Program-made: the position numbers and the translations under genes
Notes under the pieces: model-generated
The model's database searches: none
Told to the model about the DNA's origin: nothing
Seen by the model: the letters and a program-made list of their open reading frames with translations, nothing else
Part shown: positions 1 through 8,970 of the stretch, one piece after another
Layout of the letters: each line of letters starts with the position of its first letter
Position numbering within the stretch: the first letter of the stretch is position 1
Source: Roseburia sp. 499
GTDB lineage: Bacteria > Bacillota > Clostridia > Lachnospirales > Lachnospiraceae
DNA: 64,000 bases
Reading direction: 5' to 3'
NCBI RefSeq assembly: GCF_001940225.2
Contig: NZ_CP135164.1
Span: 1,612,001-1,676,000 of the forward strand

Positions 1-62
1 CGTTAATATTACTGAATAATTATAAAATCCTATCATTTTCTTTTTCCCCGTTTCTTTCTAAA

Positions 63-1091
63 TCACTCTGTTTGCGAATGCCCTATTCTAAAATGTGCTA
101 CTGCAGTCATGACTGCACTAAATAGTAACTGTACATAATATGCAATTCCACGACTCAATACCATTCCCGGTAGCAACAGACTTCCTACAAAAACACTCTT
201 AAAAATAATCAGGAATAAATTTTCGCTAATTCCCATTCCGCCAGGCAAAGGAAGCATATCCACAGATACGGATACCACCGCTTGCAACATCACCACATCA
301 TACACACTCGCTCCGCTTAAGCCAAATGCTTTATATACAAACCATGTAACAAAAAACAGCGCAAACCTCTGTAAAAAAGTAATCACCATTACATTTCCAA
401 TTACCATTTTGTGTGTTTTAAAATAAACTGCTGCTGCTTCATAACGTTCCATAGATGCTTCTAATTTTTGCTGACGCTCCGGCTTCTTCTTCATCAAATG
501 TATATGTTCCAGAAAGTGCATTCCCTTTACCAACATATTCTTTGCAAGATTAGGACAAAACACCAGAAACGACATAAAAATGCAACAGAATACATTTAAA
601 GCTACTCCAAGATAAAAAATCGGAAGGATTCCCTCTAAGTACTGATGTACGAATCCTCTTTGAAAAAATGCTACAAACAATCCAATAAAAACCAATACTG
701 ATTTATATGTAATTGTAACAATCATCAGAACTAATGTCGCTACCGGTATTGGAATTTTATTTCTACGCATATAGTATATTTGTGCCGGCTGTCCGCCTGT
801 AGCAGACGGTGTAATTGCACTAAAGAAAAATCCCACACAGGAATACAGAAAACAAGTTCTTTTTTTTGTTTTAATATTCAGGGTTCCAAACATATAATGA
901 ATAATGATGGATTCACCCCAGATAAAAAATATAACCGCCGCCCCGGCAGGTATGATATACCAAGGATTTACTCCCTCTATCGCCTTTGCAACCGCATGCA
1001 AATCTTCCCCATGAAACACACTGTAAATCGTTAATAAAAAAACTGCTACTAAAAACAATGTATTTCCTATTTTCTTTCTCTTACTCTCCAC
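63..1091 (-). CDS. Lysylphosphatidylglycerol synthase TM-region (flippase-like) membrane protein
   Basis: Polytopic membrane protein of about 342 residues resembling the membrane half of MprF (LPG_synthase_TM, PF03706). About eight hydrophobic segments are visible, together with the family's conserved SATGGQPAQ stretch and a late LPLPGGMGISE stretch. There is no C-terminal aminoacyltransferase domain, so it is not a complete MprF; such short members are usually annotated as uncharacterised or flippase-like. The reading frame extends up to a TTG at 1151 without a ribosome binding site. The GTG at 1091 has AAAGGA nine bases upstream and overlaps the stop of the PAP2 gene by 11 bases, so I prefer it. 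The two genes are probably translated together and may act on the same lipid substrate (inference). Confidence 0.8.
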   Translation of the reverse strand: MESKRKKIGNTLFLVAVFLLTIYSVFHGEDLHAVAKAIEGVNPWYIIPAGAAVIFFIWGESIIIHYMFGTLNIKTKKRTCFLYSCVGFFFSAITPSATGGQPAQIYYMRRNKIPIPVATLVLMIVTITYKSVLVFIGLFVAFFQRGFVHQYLEGILPIFYLGVALNVFCCIFMSFLVFCPNLAKNMLVKGMHFLEHIHLMKKKPERQQKLEASMERYEAAAVYFKTHKMVIGNVMVITFLQRFALFFVTWFVYKAFGLSGASVYDVVMLQAVVSVSVDMLPLPGGMGISENLFLIIFKSVFVGSLLLPGMVLSRGIAYYVQLLFSAVMTAVAHFRIGHSQTE

Positions 1092-1746
1092 GTTTATATA
1101 TCCTTTCACATAGCCGTTCCAACGGTCGATAACACTTCGTATGGAATGCAATATAATAGGTTAACTCTGCAATTGCAATTCCACCGAACACATCTACAAT
1201 GTAATGCTGCTTGGTAAACTGTGTAGACGCACAAACAAGCAATGCGAAAACACAGGAAAACGCACGATACCATTTTGGTACTTGCTTCTGTCCTCGGATT
1301 CCGATATAGCAAAACCAGCTAACCAAGCAATGGATAGACGGAAATAGGCGCGTAGGTGCATCTATATCATACACAAATTGAAGTATGTTTTCCCATAAAC
1401 CATCACCTAATTCAGGACGTATATTCGTAGTCGGAAGAATCAAAAAAAACAAACAGCAAATCAACCTTGACATAATATCTGCTGTCACAAAACGATAACA
1501 GTGTTCCTTGCCTTGACCTGCAATCAGTATATAATTGATTCCCCAGAATAGATAACATCCTAAATATATAATTATAAATTCCGGTACAATAGGAACCGCT
1601 TGATCAAAAGTAGTAGTTAAATCATAGTGTTTCCAGCTGTCTGCTATCGGAGCAATTCCCATATAAACAAGAAAATTCACTGCCAGACAAGCCAGCAGTG
1701 GAAAAACAGCATATGCCGGAATTAGTTTTTGAATTTTCTCTTTCAT
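1081..1746 (-). CDS. PAP2-family membrane phosphatase/phosphotransferase
   Basis: 221-residue integral membrane protein with about five to six hydrophobic segments. The PAP2 signature is recognisable but variant: LFPSIHC replaces PSGH, and KQHYIVDVFGG supplies the catalytic His and Asp of the last motif. The Arg-Leu-Phe-Pro-Ser-Ile-His arrangement resembles the Aur1/inositol-phosphotransferase-like PAP2_3 branch, so a lipid phosphotransferase is possible as well as a phosphatase. AGGAG lies upstream of the ATG. Its end overlaps the next gene, an LPG-synthase-like membrane protein, indicating a two-gene lipid-handling operon. The substrate cannot be read from the sequence. Confidence 0.8.
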   Translation of the reverse strand: MKEKIQKLIPAYAVFPLLACLAVNFLVYMGIAPIADSWKHYDLTTTFDQAVPIVPEFIIIYLGCYLFWGINYILIAGQGKEHCYRFVTADIMSRLICCLFFLILPTTNIRPELGDGLWENILQFVYDIDAPTRLFPSIHCLVSWFCYIGIRGQKQVPKWYRAFSCVFALLVCASTQFTKQHYIVDVFGGIAIAELTYYIAFHTKCYRPLERLCERIYKRGE

Positions 1747-1877
1747 TCTTAGTCTCCTCTTACTGCAACTAAAGAATATTATACCAGATTATGACAAATA
1801 GTCCACTTAATTTATTCTTAAATTTTACAAAATTAAAAAAATTTCTACATTTTACATATATTATCTACTCCCAAAAG

Positions 1878-1922
1878 AAGAAATCCCTATACTAACCATT
1901 TTCGTTAGCATAAGGATTTCTT
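1878..1922 (-). terminator. Hairpin terminator downstream of ppdK
   Basis: Perfect 9-bp arms AAGAAATCC / GGATTTCTT with a further imperfect internal stem, lying between the ppdK stop and the PAP2 gene. T-rich tracts lie on both sides, and the plus-strand tract is the better one, so it may work in both directions. The rest of 1747-1979 shows no gene. Confidence 0.6.
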
Positions 1923-1979
1923 TTTTATTTATATCATAGTAACGTAAACCTTCTCCTGATTACATAAAACTATAACATC

Positions 1980-4607
1980 TTATTTTTCAGCAATTGCTGC
2001 CTGTGCTGCTGCCAAACGTGCAATTGGTACACGGAATGGTGAGCAGGATACATAATCTAATCCAATCTTGTGGCAGAATTCTACGGAAGACGGGTCCCCA
2101 CCATGTTCTCCGCAGATACCAATATGTAAGTTTGGATTTACCGGCTTTCCTAACTTAATGGTCATTTCCATCAGCTTACCAACACCAGTCTGGTCAAGTC
2201 TTGCAAAAGGATCATTCTCTAAAATTTTTGCATCATAGTAAGAACCTAAGAACTTACCTGCATCATCACGAGAGAATCCAAATGTCATCTGGGTTAAGTC
2301 ATTGGTTCCAAAGCAGAAGAAATCTGCTTCTTTTGCGATCTCATCAGCCGTTAATGCTGCTCTTGGAATCTCAATCATAGTACCAACTTCATATTCCAGT
2401 TTCGCACCTGCTGCTGCAATTTCTTCATCAGCAGTCTTTACTACCATCTTTTTCACATATTTTAATTCCTTTACTTCCCCAACTAAAGGAATCATAATTT
2501 CCGGTTTGATTGTCCACTCAGGATGTGCCTTCTGTACATTGATTGCTGCACGGATTACTGCTCTGGTCTGCATTTTTGCAATTTCCGGATAAGTAACAGC
2601 AAGTCGGCATCCTCTGTGTCCCATCATTGGATTAAATTCATGTAAGGAATCAATGATTGCCTTAATGGTCTCAACAGACTTGCCCTGTGCATCTGCCAAT
2701 TTCTTGATATCTTCTTCTTCCGTAGGAACGAATTCATGCAAAGGCGGATCTAAGAAACGGATTGTAACCGGATTACCTTCCAAAGCTTCATACAGTTTCT
2801 CAAAATCTCCCTGCTGTACCGGAAGAATTTTGGCAAGTGCCGCCTCTCTTTCTTCTACAGTATCAGAGCAAATCATTTCACGGAATGCATCAATTCTATC
2901 ACCTTCAAAGAACATATGCTCCGTACGGCAAAGACCGATACCTTCTGCGCCAAGTTCACGAGCCTTCTTTGCATCTGCCGGTGTATCTGCATTGGTTCTT
3001 ACTTTTAACTTTCTATATTTATCTGCCCAACCCATGATTCTTCCAAATTCACCTGCGATAGTTGCATCTACAGTTGGAATCTGTCCATCATAGATATTAC
3101 CTGTAGAACCATCTAAAGATAAGAAGTCACCTTCATGGTATTCCTTACCACCTAAGGTAAACTTTTTATTTTCTTCATCCATAGTGATGTCGCCACAACC
3201 GGATACACAACAGGTTCCCATACCACGCGCTACAACAGCTGCATGACTGGTCATACCACCACGCACTGTTAAGATTCCCTGTGCTGCTTTCATACCTTCA
3301 ATATCTTCCGGAGAAGTTTCCAAACGTACCAATACAACTTTTTCTCCTTTTGCAGCCCAATTCTTTGCGTCTTCTGCTGTAAATACGATTTTACCACATG
3401 CAGCTCCCGGAGATGCTCCAAGTGCTTTACCAGCTGGTACTGCTGCCTTTAATGCTGCCGCATCAAACTGTGGATGTAACAAGGTATCCAGATTACGAGG
3501 ATCAATCATAGCAACTGCCTCTTCCTCGTTTCTCACTCCTTCATCTACTAAATCACAAGCAATCTTTAATGCCGCCTGTGCTGTTCTCTTACCATTACGC
3601 GTCTGCAACATATACAATTGACAATGTTCAACGGTAAATTCCATATCCTGCATATCTCTGTAATGTGCCTCTAATGTATTGCATACTACCTGGAACTGTG
3701 CATAAGCTCTTGGGAACTTATCCTGCATTTCAGAAATTTTCATAGGTGTACGAACACCTGCAACTACATCTTCACCCTGTGCATTAGTAAGGAACTCTCC
3801 AAACAGACCTTTCTCTCCAGTAGCCGGGTCACGAGTAAATGCAACACCTGTACCACAATCATCTCCCATATTACCAAATACCATAGACTGTACATTTACA
3901 GCAGTTCCCCAAGAATATGGAATATCATTGTCGCGACGATATACATTTGCACGTGGATTATCCCAAGAACGGAATACAGCCTTAATAGCTCCCATCAATT
4001 GTTCCTTCGGATCATCCGGAAAATCGCTTCCAATCTTAGATTTGTACTCTGCCTTAAACTGATTTGCTAATTCCTTTAAATCATCAGCAGTTAATTCAAC
4101 ATCCTGTTTTACCCCTCTGTCTGCCTTCATTTTATCAATTAATTCTTCGAAGTATTTCTTACCAACTTCCATAACGACATCGGAATACATCTGGATAAAA
4201 CGTCTGTAGCAATCCCATGCCCAACGTGGATTGTTTGATTGTTCAGCAATTACATTTACTACTTCTTCATTTAAACCAAGGTTCAAAATTGTATCCATCA
4301 TACCCGGCATAGAAGCTCTAGCTCCTGAACGAACAGATACCAGAAGCGGATTTTTCTTATCCCCGAACTTCTTTCCTGTAATATCTTCCATTTTACCTAT
4401 GTACTCATTAATCTGAGACTGAATCTCTTCATTAATTTCTTTTCCATCTTCATAATACTGAGTACATGCCTCTGTCGTAATGGTAAATCCCTGTGGTACC
4501 GGAAGACCAATTTTGGTCATCTCTGCTAAGTTTGCACCTTTTCCCCCAAGAAGTTCTCGCATATTTGCGTTACCTTCTGTAAATAAATAAACCCACTTTT
4601 TAGCCAT
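1980..4607 (-). CDS. ppdK: Pyruvate, phosphate dikinase
   Basis: 875 residues, the normal PPDK length. It reversibly interconverts pyruvate + ATP + Pi with PEP + AMP + PPi in the cytoplasm, giving anaerobes a PPi-linked pyruvate/PEP node. The N-terminal nucleotide-binding part begins KGANLAEMTKIGLPVPQGF. The central phosphohistidine domain has GGMTSHAAVVARGMG with the phosphorylated His. The C-terminal PEP/pyruvate barrel has GLCRTEHMFF and a GICGEHGGDP loop with the catalytic Cys. TTAGGAGG precedes the ATG. It is monocistronic between two terminators, downstream of glyS as commonly seen in Clostridia. Together with pckA at 32.8 kb it implies active PEP cycling. Confidence 0.97.
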   Translation of the reverse strand: MAKKWVYLFTEGNANMRELLGGKGANLAEMTKIGLPVPQGFTITTEACTQYYEDGKEINEEIQSQINEYIGKMEDITGKKFGDKKNPLLVSVRSGARASMPGMMDTILNLGLNEEVVNVIAEQSNNPRWAWDCYRRFIQMYSDVVMEVGKKYFEELIDKMKADRGVKQDVELTADDLKELANQFKAEYKSKIGSDFPDDPKEQLMGAIKAVFRSWDNPRANVYRRDNDIPYSWGTAVNVQSMVFGNMGDDCGTGVAFTRDPATGEKGLFGEFLTNAQGEDVVAGVRTPMKISEMQDKFPRAYAQFQVVCNTLEAHYRDMQDMEFTVEHCQLYMLQTRNGKRTAQAALKIACDLVDEGVRNEEEAVAMIDPRNLDTLLHPQFDAAALKAAVPAGKALGASPGAACGKIVFTAEDAKNWAAKGEKVVLVRLETSPEDIEGMKAAQGILTVRGGMTSHAAVVARGMGTCCVSGCGDITMDEENKKFTLGGKEYHEGDFLSLDGSTGNIYDGQIPTVDATIAGEFGRIMGWADKYRKLKVRTNADTPADAKKARELGAEGIGLCRTEHMFFEGDRIDAFREMICSDTVEEREAALAKILPVQQGDFEKLYEALEGNPVTIRFLDPPLHEFVPTEEEDIKKLADAQGKSVETIKAIIDSLHEFNPMMGHRGCRLAVTYPEIAKMQTRAVIRAAINVQKAHPEWTIKPEIMIPLVGEVKELKYVKKMVVKTADEEIAAAGAKLEYEVGTMIEIPRAALTADEIAKEADFFCFGTNDLTQMTFGFSRDDAGKFLGSYYDAKILENDPFARLDQTGVGKLMEMTIKLGKPVNPNLHIGICGEHGGDPSSVEFCHKIGLDYVSCSPFRVPIARLAAAQAAIAEK

Positions 4608-4708
4608 TTGAAATACCTCCTAAATTTTAGTAGTTTGGGTTATTCTGGTAAAATACATTTTATACATATTTTACAAATACTCCAATAAAGTGCTCTGCAC
4701 ATAAGTAT

Positions 4709-4736
4709 ATTTTAACATATTATCCAATAATAGCAA
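4709..4736 (-). promoter_or_regulatory. Possible ppdK promoter
   Basis: On the minus strand TTGCTA (4731-4736) and TAAAAT (4709-4714) are separated by 16 bp, about 100 bp upstream of the ppdK start. The match is moderate and the surroundings are AT-rich, so alternatives exist. The remainder of 4608-4850 is T-rich and featureless. Confidence 0.35.
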
Positions 4737-4850
4737 GCCTATTTTTATTGTTTTTTTGTCACATTTGGTGTTTTTTTATCGTTTTTAAGCTTTTTTTACA
4801 TCAAATATACCATATATAGTATTCCCAGCGCCTCAAAGTCTTCTATGACG

Positions 4851-4882
4851 AAAAAAGCATGACACCATTTTCAGTGTCATGC
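4851..4882 (-). terminator. glyS terminator
   Basis: Perfect 9-bp stem GCATGACAC / GTGTCATGC (4858-4866 with 4874-4882), followed on the minus strand by a six-T tract, just downstream of the glyS stop. A textbook intrinsic terminator. Confidence 0.85.
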
Positions 4883-4897
4883 TTCTACTCTTTCTAT

Positions 4898-6295
4898 CTA
4901 GAATTCAAACTTCTTTGCAAAGTATGCATCTAAATCTTCAATTTTTATTCTTTCCTGCTCCATAGTATCACGGTCACGTACGGTTACTGCCTGATCTTCT
5001 TCTGATTCAAAGTCGTAAGTAATACAGAATGGAGTTCCAATTTCATCCTGTCTTCTGTAACGTTTTCCGATATTTCCTCTATCGTCAAACTCACAATTGT
5101 ATTTTTTAGAAAGCTGTGCAAATACCTTTTCTGCACCTTCGTTCAACTTCTTAGACAATGGTAGCACACCAATCTTAACCGGTGCCAATGCCGGATGGAA
5201 ATGAAGTACTGTTCTCATGTCAGGCTTCTCTTCTGTTCCAATATTTTCTTCATCATACGCAGCACAAAGGAACGCAAGTACTACACGGTCTGCTCCTAAA
5301 GATGGCTCAATAACATATGGAATATATTTTTCCTTCTTCTCATCATCAAAATAAGTCATATCCTGTCCTGACGTATTCTGATGCTGTGTCAGGTCATAGT
5401 CGGTACGGTCTGCAATTCCCCAAAGTTCTCCCCATCCAAATGGAAACAGGAATTCAATATCAGTAGTTGCTTTACTATAAAAACAAAGTTCTTCTGCGTC
5501 ATGATCTCTTGCACGCATCTCATCGTCCTTGATACCAAGACTCTTTAACCAATTAATACAGAAGCTTCTCCAGTATGTAAACCACTCCAAATCAGTTCCC
5601 GGTTCACAGAAAAATTCTAATTCCATCTGTTCAAATTCTCTGGTACGGAACGTAAAGTTACCTGGTGTAATTTCATTACGGAAAGACTTACCAATCTGTC
5701 CGATACCGAACGGAATCTTCTTACGAGAAGTTCTTTGTACATTTTTAAAGTTTACAAAGATACCCTGCGCTGTTTCCGGTCTTAAATATACGGTATTCTT
5801 AGCATCCTCTGTAACTCCCTGGAAAGTCTTGAACATCAGGTTGAACTGACGAATATCTGTAAAGTTATGTTTTCCACAAGTCGGACATGGAATCTGATTG
5901 TCCTCGATAAACTGCATCATTTCTTCCTGACTCCATCCGTCTACGGAGCTTTTTAATTCAATTCCTTTTTCCTGTGCATAATCTTCAATTATCTTATCTG
6001 CACGAAAACGTTCATGACATTCCTTACAATCCATTAACGGATCTGAAAAGCCACCCAAGTGTCCAGAAGCCACCCATGTCTGAGGGTTCATTAAAATAGC
6101 ACAATCGACACCTACGTTATAGGGATTCTCCATAATAAATTTCTGCCACCATGCTTTTTTTACATTATTTTTAAGTTCTACACCTAGATTTCCATAATCC
6201 CAAGTATTTGCCAGTCCACCATAAATTTCAGAACCCGGATATACAAAACCTCTTGCTTTTGCCAATGCTACAATTTTTTCCATTGTCTTTTCCAT
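4898..6295 (-). CDS. glyS: Glycyl-tRNA synthetase (single-chain type)
   Basis: 465 residues, class II synthetase of the homodimeric (alpha2) type used by most Gram-positive bacteria and eukaryotes rather than the alpha2beta2 type. Class II motif 2 is visible in [19 protein letters not shown], motif 3 in GADRVVLAF, and an anticodon-binding domain fills the C-terminal 100 residues. A CxxC...CxxC pair (CKECHERF and CPTCGKH, residues about 90-165) suggests a zinc-binding insertion. The start has GAGG about ten bases upstream. It lies 41 bp after a lipoprotein gene in the era-recO neighbourhood and ends in its own terminator. No T-box is visible immediately upstream. Confidence 0.97.
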   Translation of the reverse strand: MEKTMEKIVALAKARGFVYPGSEIYGGLANTWDYGNLGVELKNNVKKAWWQKFIMENPYNVGVDCAILMNPQTWVASGHLGGFSDPLMDCKECHERFRADKIIEDYAQEKGIELKSSVDGWSQEEMMQFIEDNQIPCPTCGKHNFTDIRQFNLMFKTFQGVTEDAKNTVYLRPETAQGIFVNFKNVQRTSRKKIPFGIGQIGKSFRNEITPGNFTFRTREFEQMELEFFCEPGTDLEWFTYWRSFCINWLKSLGIKDDEMRARDHDAEELCFYSKATTDIEFLFPFGWGELWGIADRTDYDLTQHQNTSGQDMTYFDDEKKEKYIPYVIEPSLGADRVVLAFLCAAYDEENIGTEEKPDMRTVLHFHPALAPVKIGVLPLSKKLNEGAEKVFAQLSKKYNCEFDDRGNIGKRYRRQDEIGTPFCITYDFESEEDQAVTVRDRDTMEQERIKIEDLDAYFAKKFEF

Positions 6296-6336
6296 ATGCT
6301 GCTACCTCTTTCTATCTACTTTCCTATATAATCTTT

Positions 6337-6960
6337 TTATTCTTCATATACAATGTATACCAGTGATAATTCTGCTCCATCCTCTGCGCTGTCCGGCAAT
6401 TTGATAGAAACAGTATCATCTGACTTCATGGACGTATAATTCGAAGATATGTACTTAACTGTTCCATCTACCTTTACGTCTATTTTCTCGCTTAAGATTA
6501 CAACCTTATCATCAGACTCTTTAATTTTGCTACTTTCCGCTTCGCCGGATGCCTTTCCATCCTTTACAGCGGTAAACTCTGTATCAAAGTCATACCCTGC
6601 TGCTAATGCTTGTGGCACTGTACCAGCGAATAACGTAACATCATTAAATTCCTGATAATCCTCATATCCCGCATATTTCATAAAAAGTTCTGCAACTCCA
6701 TCCTTTACAGAAAAGTCACTTACCTTTACACTGCTCTTATCATGTTCTGTTTGATATGCTTCTACCTTTTCATCAATGAAATCTTCCAATTCATCTTCTT
6801 TGTAATAGTCTTTATCCATCTTCTCAATAGACGCTCCTATTACTGTTCCCTTCTTCTGTACATATACGGTATTGCAATCTGCGTCAAGGGAATCCCCGCA
6901 GCCTGTCAACAATCCGGTTATCATGATACATACCAGACTGATGGAAATTATTTTCTTCAT
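6337..6960 (-). CDS. Uncharacterised secreted lipoprotein
   Basis: 207 residues beginning with a lipoprotein signal peptide: MKK, a hydrophobic stretch, then the lipobox LLTGC with the lipidated Cys at residue 21. The mature part is acidic, rich in Lys, Asp and Glu and apparently beta-rich; I recognise no catalytic motif. It sits between recO and glyS, where Clostridial genomes often carry nothing or a small gene. Co-transcription with them is plausible because the gaps are only 41 and 68 bp. Function unknown; an envelope-anchored binding or stability factor is a guess. Confidence 0.8.
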   Translation of the reverse strand: MKKIISISLVCIMITGLLTGCGDSLDADCNTVYVQKKGTVIGASIEKMDKDYYKEDELEDFIDEKVEAYQTEHDKSSVKVSDFSVKDGVAELFMKYAGYEDYQEFNDVTLFAGTVPQALAAGYDFDTEFTAVKDGKASGEAESSKIKESDDKVVILSEKIDVKVDGTVKYISSNYTSMKSDDTVSIKLPDSAEDGAELSLVYIVYEE

Positions 6961-7028
6961 AACAATCCTCCTAAAGTCTAAACGTGAATCTTAAATATTA
7001 TACTCTTTCCCACAACTTATTGCAACCG

Positions 7029-7808
7029 CTATCTCCCATCTTTTTCCGTCAGAATTCCAGCAGCAAACCCCTCATTCTCTTCTAGTACCTGTAAAGAATG
7101 AAATTTGCGGTCAATATAGTTTTTCATATACTCATTCATAATTTTCTCCAATTTTTCCAGAACTTCTTCTGATACTGCAAAAGTATATAACTTTTCAATA
7201 CTAGAAGTAATAATGTACTGCATGGTATAAAGAGTCGATTCATCTATATAAAAGGATGGTACACCTTTTGCACAACTACTACATAGGGTTCCACCACTTT
7301 TTACATGAAAATGCGTAAGATTCTCGTTCTTGCCACACTTCAGGCAAGAAAATACATTTGGATATTCTCCATTAATCACCATTGCCTTCAACTCAAAAAT
7401 TCGTCGTACCAACCGATTATTTAAATGTGCATTTTCTAATGCCCGTAACGACTGATACAATAACTTTAACATATGTATTTCATCTGCATTTTCCCGACCA
7501 TAATAATCTGCAATTTCCATAAAATAGAAACCATAATATGCACTATCCAAATCCACGGTAAGTTCTCTGAAATAATTAGAAATATCTGCTTTTAACACCG
7601 TATAGGAGCTACGTCCTTCATAGGCTTCAAACTGTCCAAAGGAAAAAGGATTACTGGCTGCCATCATTTGGCTATTAGGTCTTCTTGCACCTCTGGCAAA
7701 TGCCGATATTTTTCCTCTTTCCCTGGTCAGAAGCGTTATTCTTTTATCATATTCGCCCACCGGGACTGCTGATAACACCATGCCCGTCAGCACTATGGTC
7801 TGTCCCAT
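7029..7808 (-). CDS. recO: DNA repair protein RecO
   Basis: 259 residues, standard RecO length. RecO anneals single strands and, with RecR, loads RecA on SSB-coated DNA in gap repair. The N-terminal OB fold has the family pattern GEYDKRITLLTRERGKISAFARGARR. A C-terminal zinc finger is visible as CLKC...CSSC (around residues 150-175). Its start codon lies inside the preceding small yqzL-like gene (62-bp overlap), so the two are probably translationally coupled. Order era / yqzL-like / recO is the conserved Firmicute arrangement. Confidence 0.95.
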   Translation of the reverse strand: MGQTIVLTGMVLSAVPVGEYDKRITLLTRERGKISAFARGARRPNSQMMAASNPFSFGQFEAYEGRSSYTVLKADISNYFRELTVDLDSAYYGFYFMEIADYYGRENADEIHMLKLLYQSLRALENAHLNNRLVRRIFELKAMVINGEYPNVFSCLKCGKNENLTHFHVKSGGTLCSSCAKGVPSFYIDESTLYTMQYIITSSIEKLYTFAVSEEVLEKLEKIMNEYMKNYIDRKFHSLQVLEENEGFAAGILTEKDGR

Positions 7809-7944
7809 ATACCGCCACGCTCCTGCCTTTTTCTTCTTGCTCTATCATGGAAGATGTCGCACCACCTTCCATATGTCCCTTATAGTTTAAATAATCGGTT
7901 ACGCTACCTGTACTTTCAAATTTCATCCATTCTGGTTCTATCAT
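7747..7944 (-). CDS. yqzL: YqzL-family small protein between era and recO
   Basis: 65 residues starting at ATG 7944, with GGGGGAAT a few bases upstream; the open frame extends further but lacks another credible start. The N-terminal third matches what I know of YqzL, the tiny protein encoded between era and recO in Bacillus: Trp, then Phe, then TG-x-V-xx-YL-x-YK, here as EPEWMKFESTGSVTDYLNYK. The tail of about 40 residues is Gly/Ser-rich, longer than in Bacillus, and overlaps the recO start in another frame by 62 bp. Its role is not known. The call rests on position and a short motif. Confidence 0.7.
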   Translation of the reverse strand: MIEPEWMKFESTGSVTDYLNYKGHMEGGATSSMIEQEEKGRSVAVYGTDHSADGHGVISSPGGRI

Positions 7945-8044
7945 ATTGATTCCCCCTTGTACTTTTGTTCTTTCTGTACTATTAGGTTGTCCCTGAACAT
8001 GATAGATAATACCAGATAAAAAATGGCAAATTTGCAAGAAGTTT

Positions 8045-8953
8045 TTAGTAGTCTTCCTCTTCACGATAGCCAAAGTTCTTGATAAGAAAATCACTGTCTC
8101 GCCAGTCCTTTTTCACCTTCACCCAGAGTTTTAAATTTACTTTGCTATCTAAAAGACGTTCTATCTCAAAGCGAGCGTTAGTACCAATTTTTTTCAACAT
8201 ACTTCCGCCCTTTCCTATGATAATTCCCTTATGAGAATCTCGCTCGCAGATAATGGTAGCATCAATATCAATAATACTTCCGTTTTCCCGTTCCTTCATA
8301 CGTTCAATAGTTACGGCAATTCCATGTGGAATCTCTTCGCTTAACGCATGCAATGCTTTTTCTCGAATCAACTCTGCTACAATTTGCCGTTCCGGTTGAT
8401 CTGTAATGGTGTCTTCATCATAGAACATCGGACCATAGGGAAGATATTTAAAAATCAAATCTACCAGAATATCCGTATTCTGTCCCCTCAGTGCAGATAA
8501 TGGGACAATTTCCGCAAAGTCGTATTCTTTCCGATAAGTATCTATATAAGAAAGAATTTCTTCTTTTTTCACCATATCTGTCTTATTTATTACCAGAATT
8601 ACAGGTGTTTTTACCTTCCGGAGTTTCTCCAAAATATGCTGTTCGCCTGCACCAATATAATTGGTTGGTTCTACCAGCCAGAGCACTACATCAACTTCAT
8701 TTAATGTCCGCTCCGCTACATTTACCATGTATTCTCCCAACTTATTTTTTGCCTTATGAATTCCCGGTGTATCCAAGAATACAATCTGTCCCTTCTCATC
8801 CGTGTATACTGTCTGAATTCGATTTCTGGTGGTTTGCGGTTTCTTAGATGTAATGGCAATCTTCTGACCAATCAAACGATTCATTAATGTAGACTTTCCT
8901 ACATTTGGTCTTCCAATTAGTGTTACAAATCCTGATTTAAAATTTTGATTCAT
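8045..8953 (-). CDS. era: GTPase Era
   Basis: 302 residues. Essential GTPase that binds the 3' end of 16S rRNA during 30S maturation. G motifs are all present: GRPNVGKS (P-loop, residues about 13-20), TTRNRI (switch I), DTPGIH (G3), NKTD (G4). The C-terminal KH domain carries IIGKGGSMLKKIG. GGGAG precedes the ATG. It is the first gene of the era-yqzL-recO group, 17 bp downstream of the M16 peptidase gene, so it may be transcribed from further upstream. Confidence 0.97.
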   Translation of the reverse strand: MNQNFKSGFVTLIGRPNVGKSTLMNRLIGQKIAITSKKPQTTRNRIQTVYTDEKGQIVFLDTPGIHKAKNKLGEYMVNVAERTLNEVDVVLWLVEPTNYIGAGEQHILEKLRKVKTPVILVINKTDMVKKEEILSYIDTYRKEYDFAEIVPLSALRGQNTDILVDLIFKYLPYGPMFYDEDTITDQPERQIVAELIREKALHALSEEIPHGIAVTIERMKERENGSIIDIDATIICERDSHKGIIIGKGGSMLKKIGTNARFEIERLLDSKVNLKLWVKVKKDWRDSDFLIKNFGYREEEDY

Positions 8954-8970
8954 ACTTTTCTCCCTAATCC

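Noticed and set aside
780..1034. Plus-strand open frame inside the LPG-synthase-like gene
   Set aside because: Antisense to a well-supported gene, with poor start signals and no recognisable product; similar antisense frames inside ppdK, serA, leuC and others were also left out.
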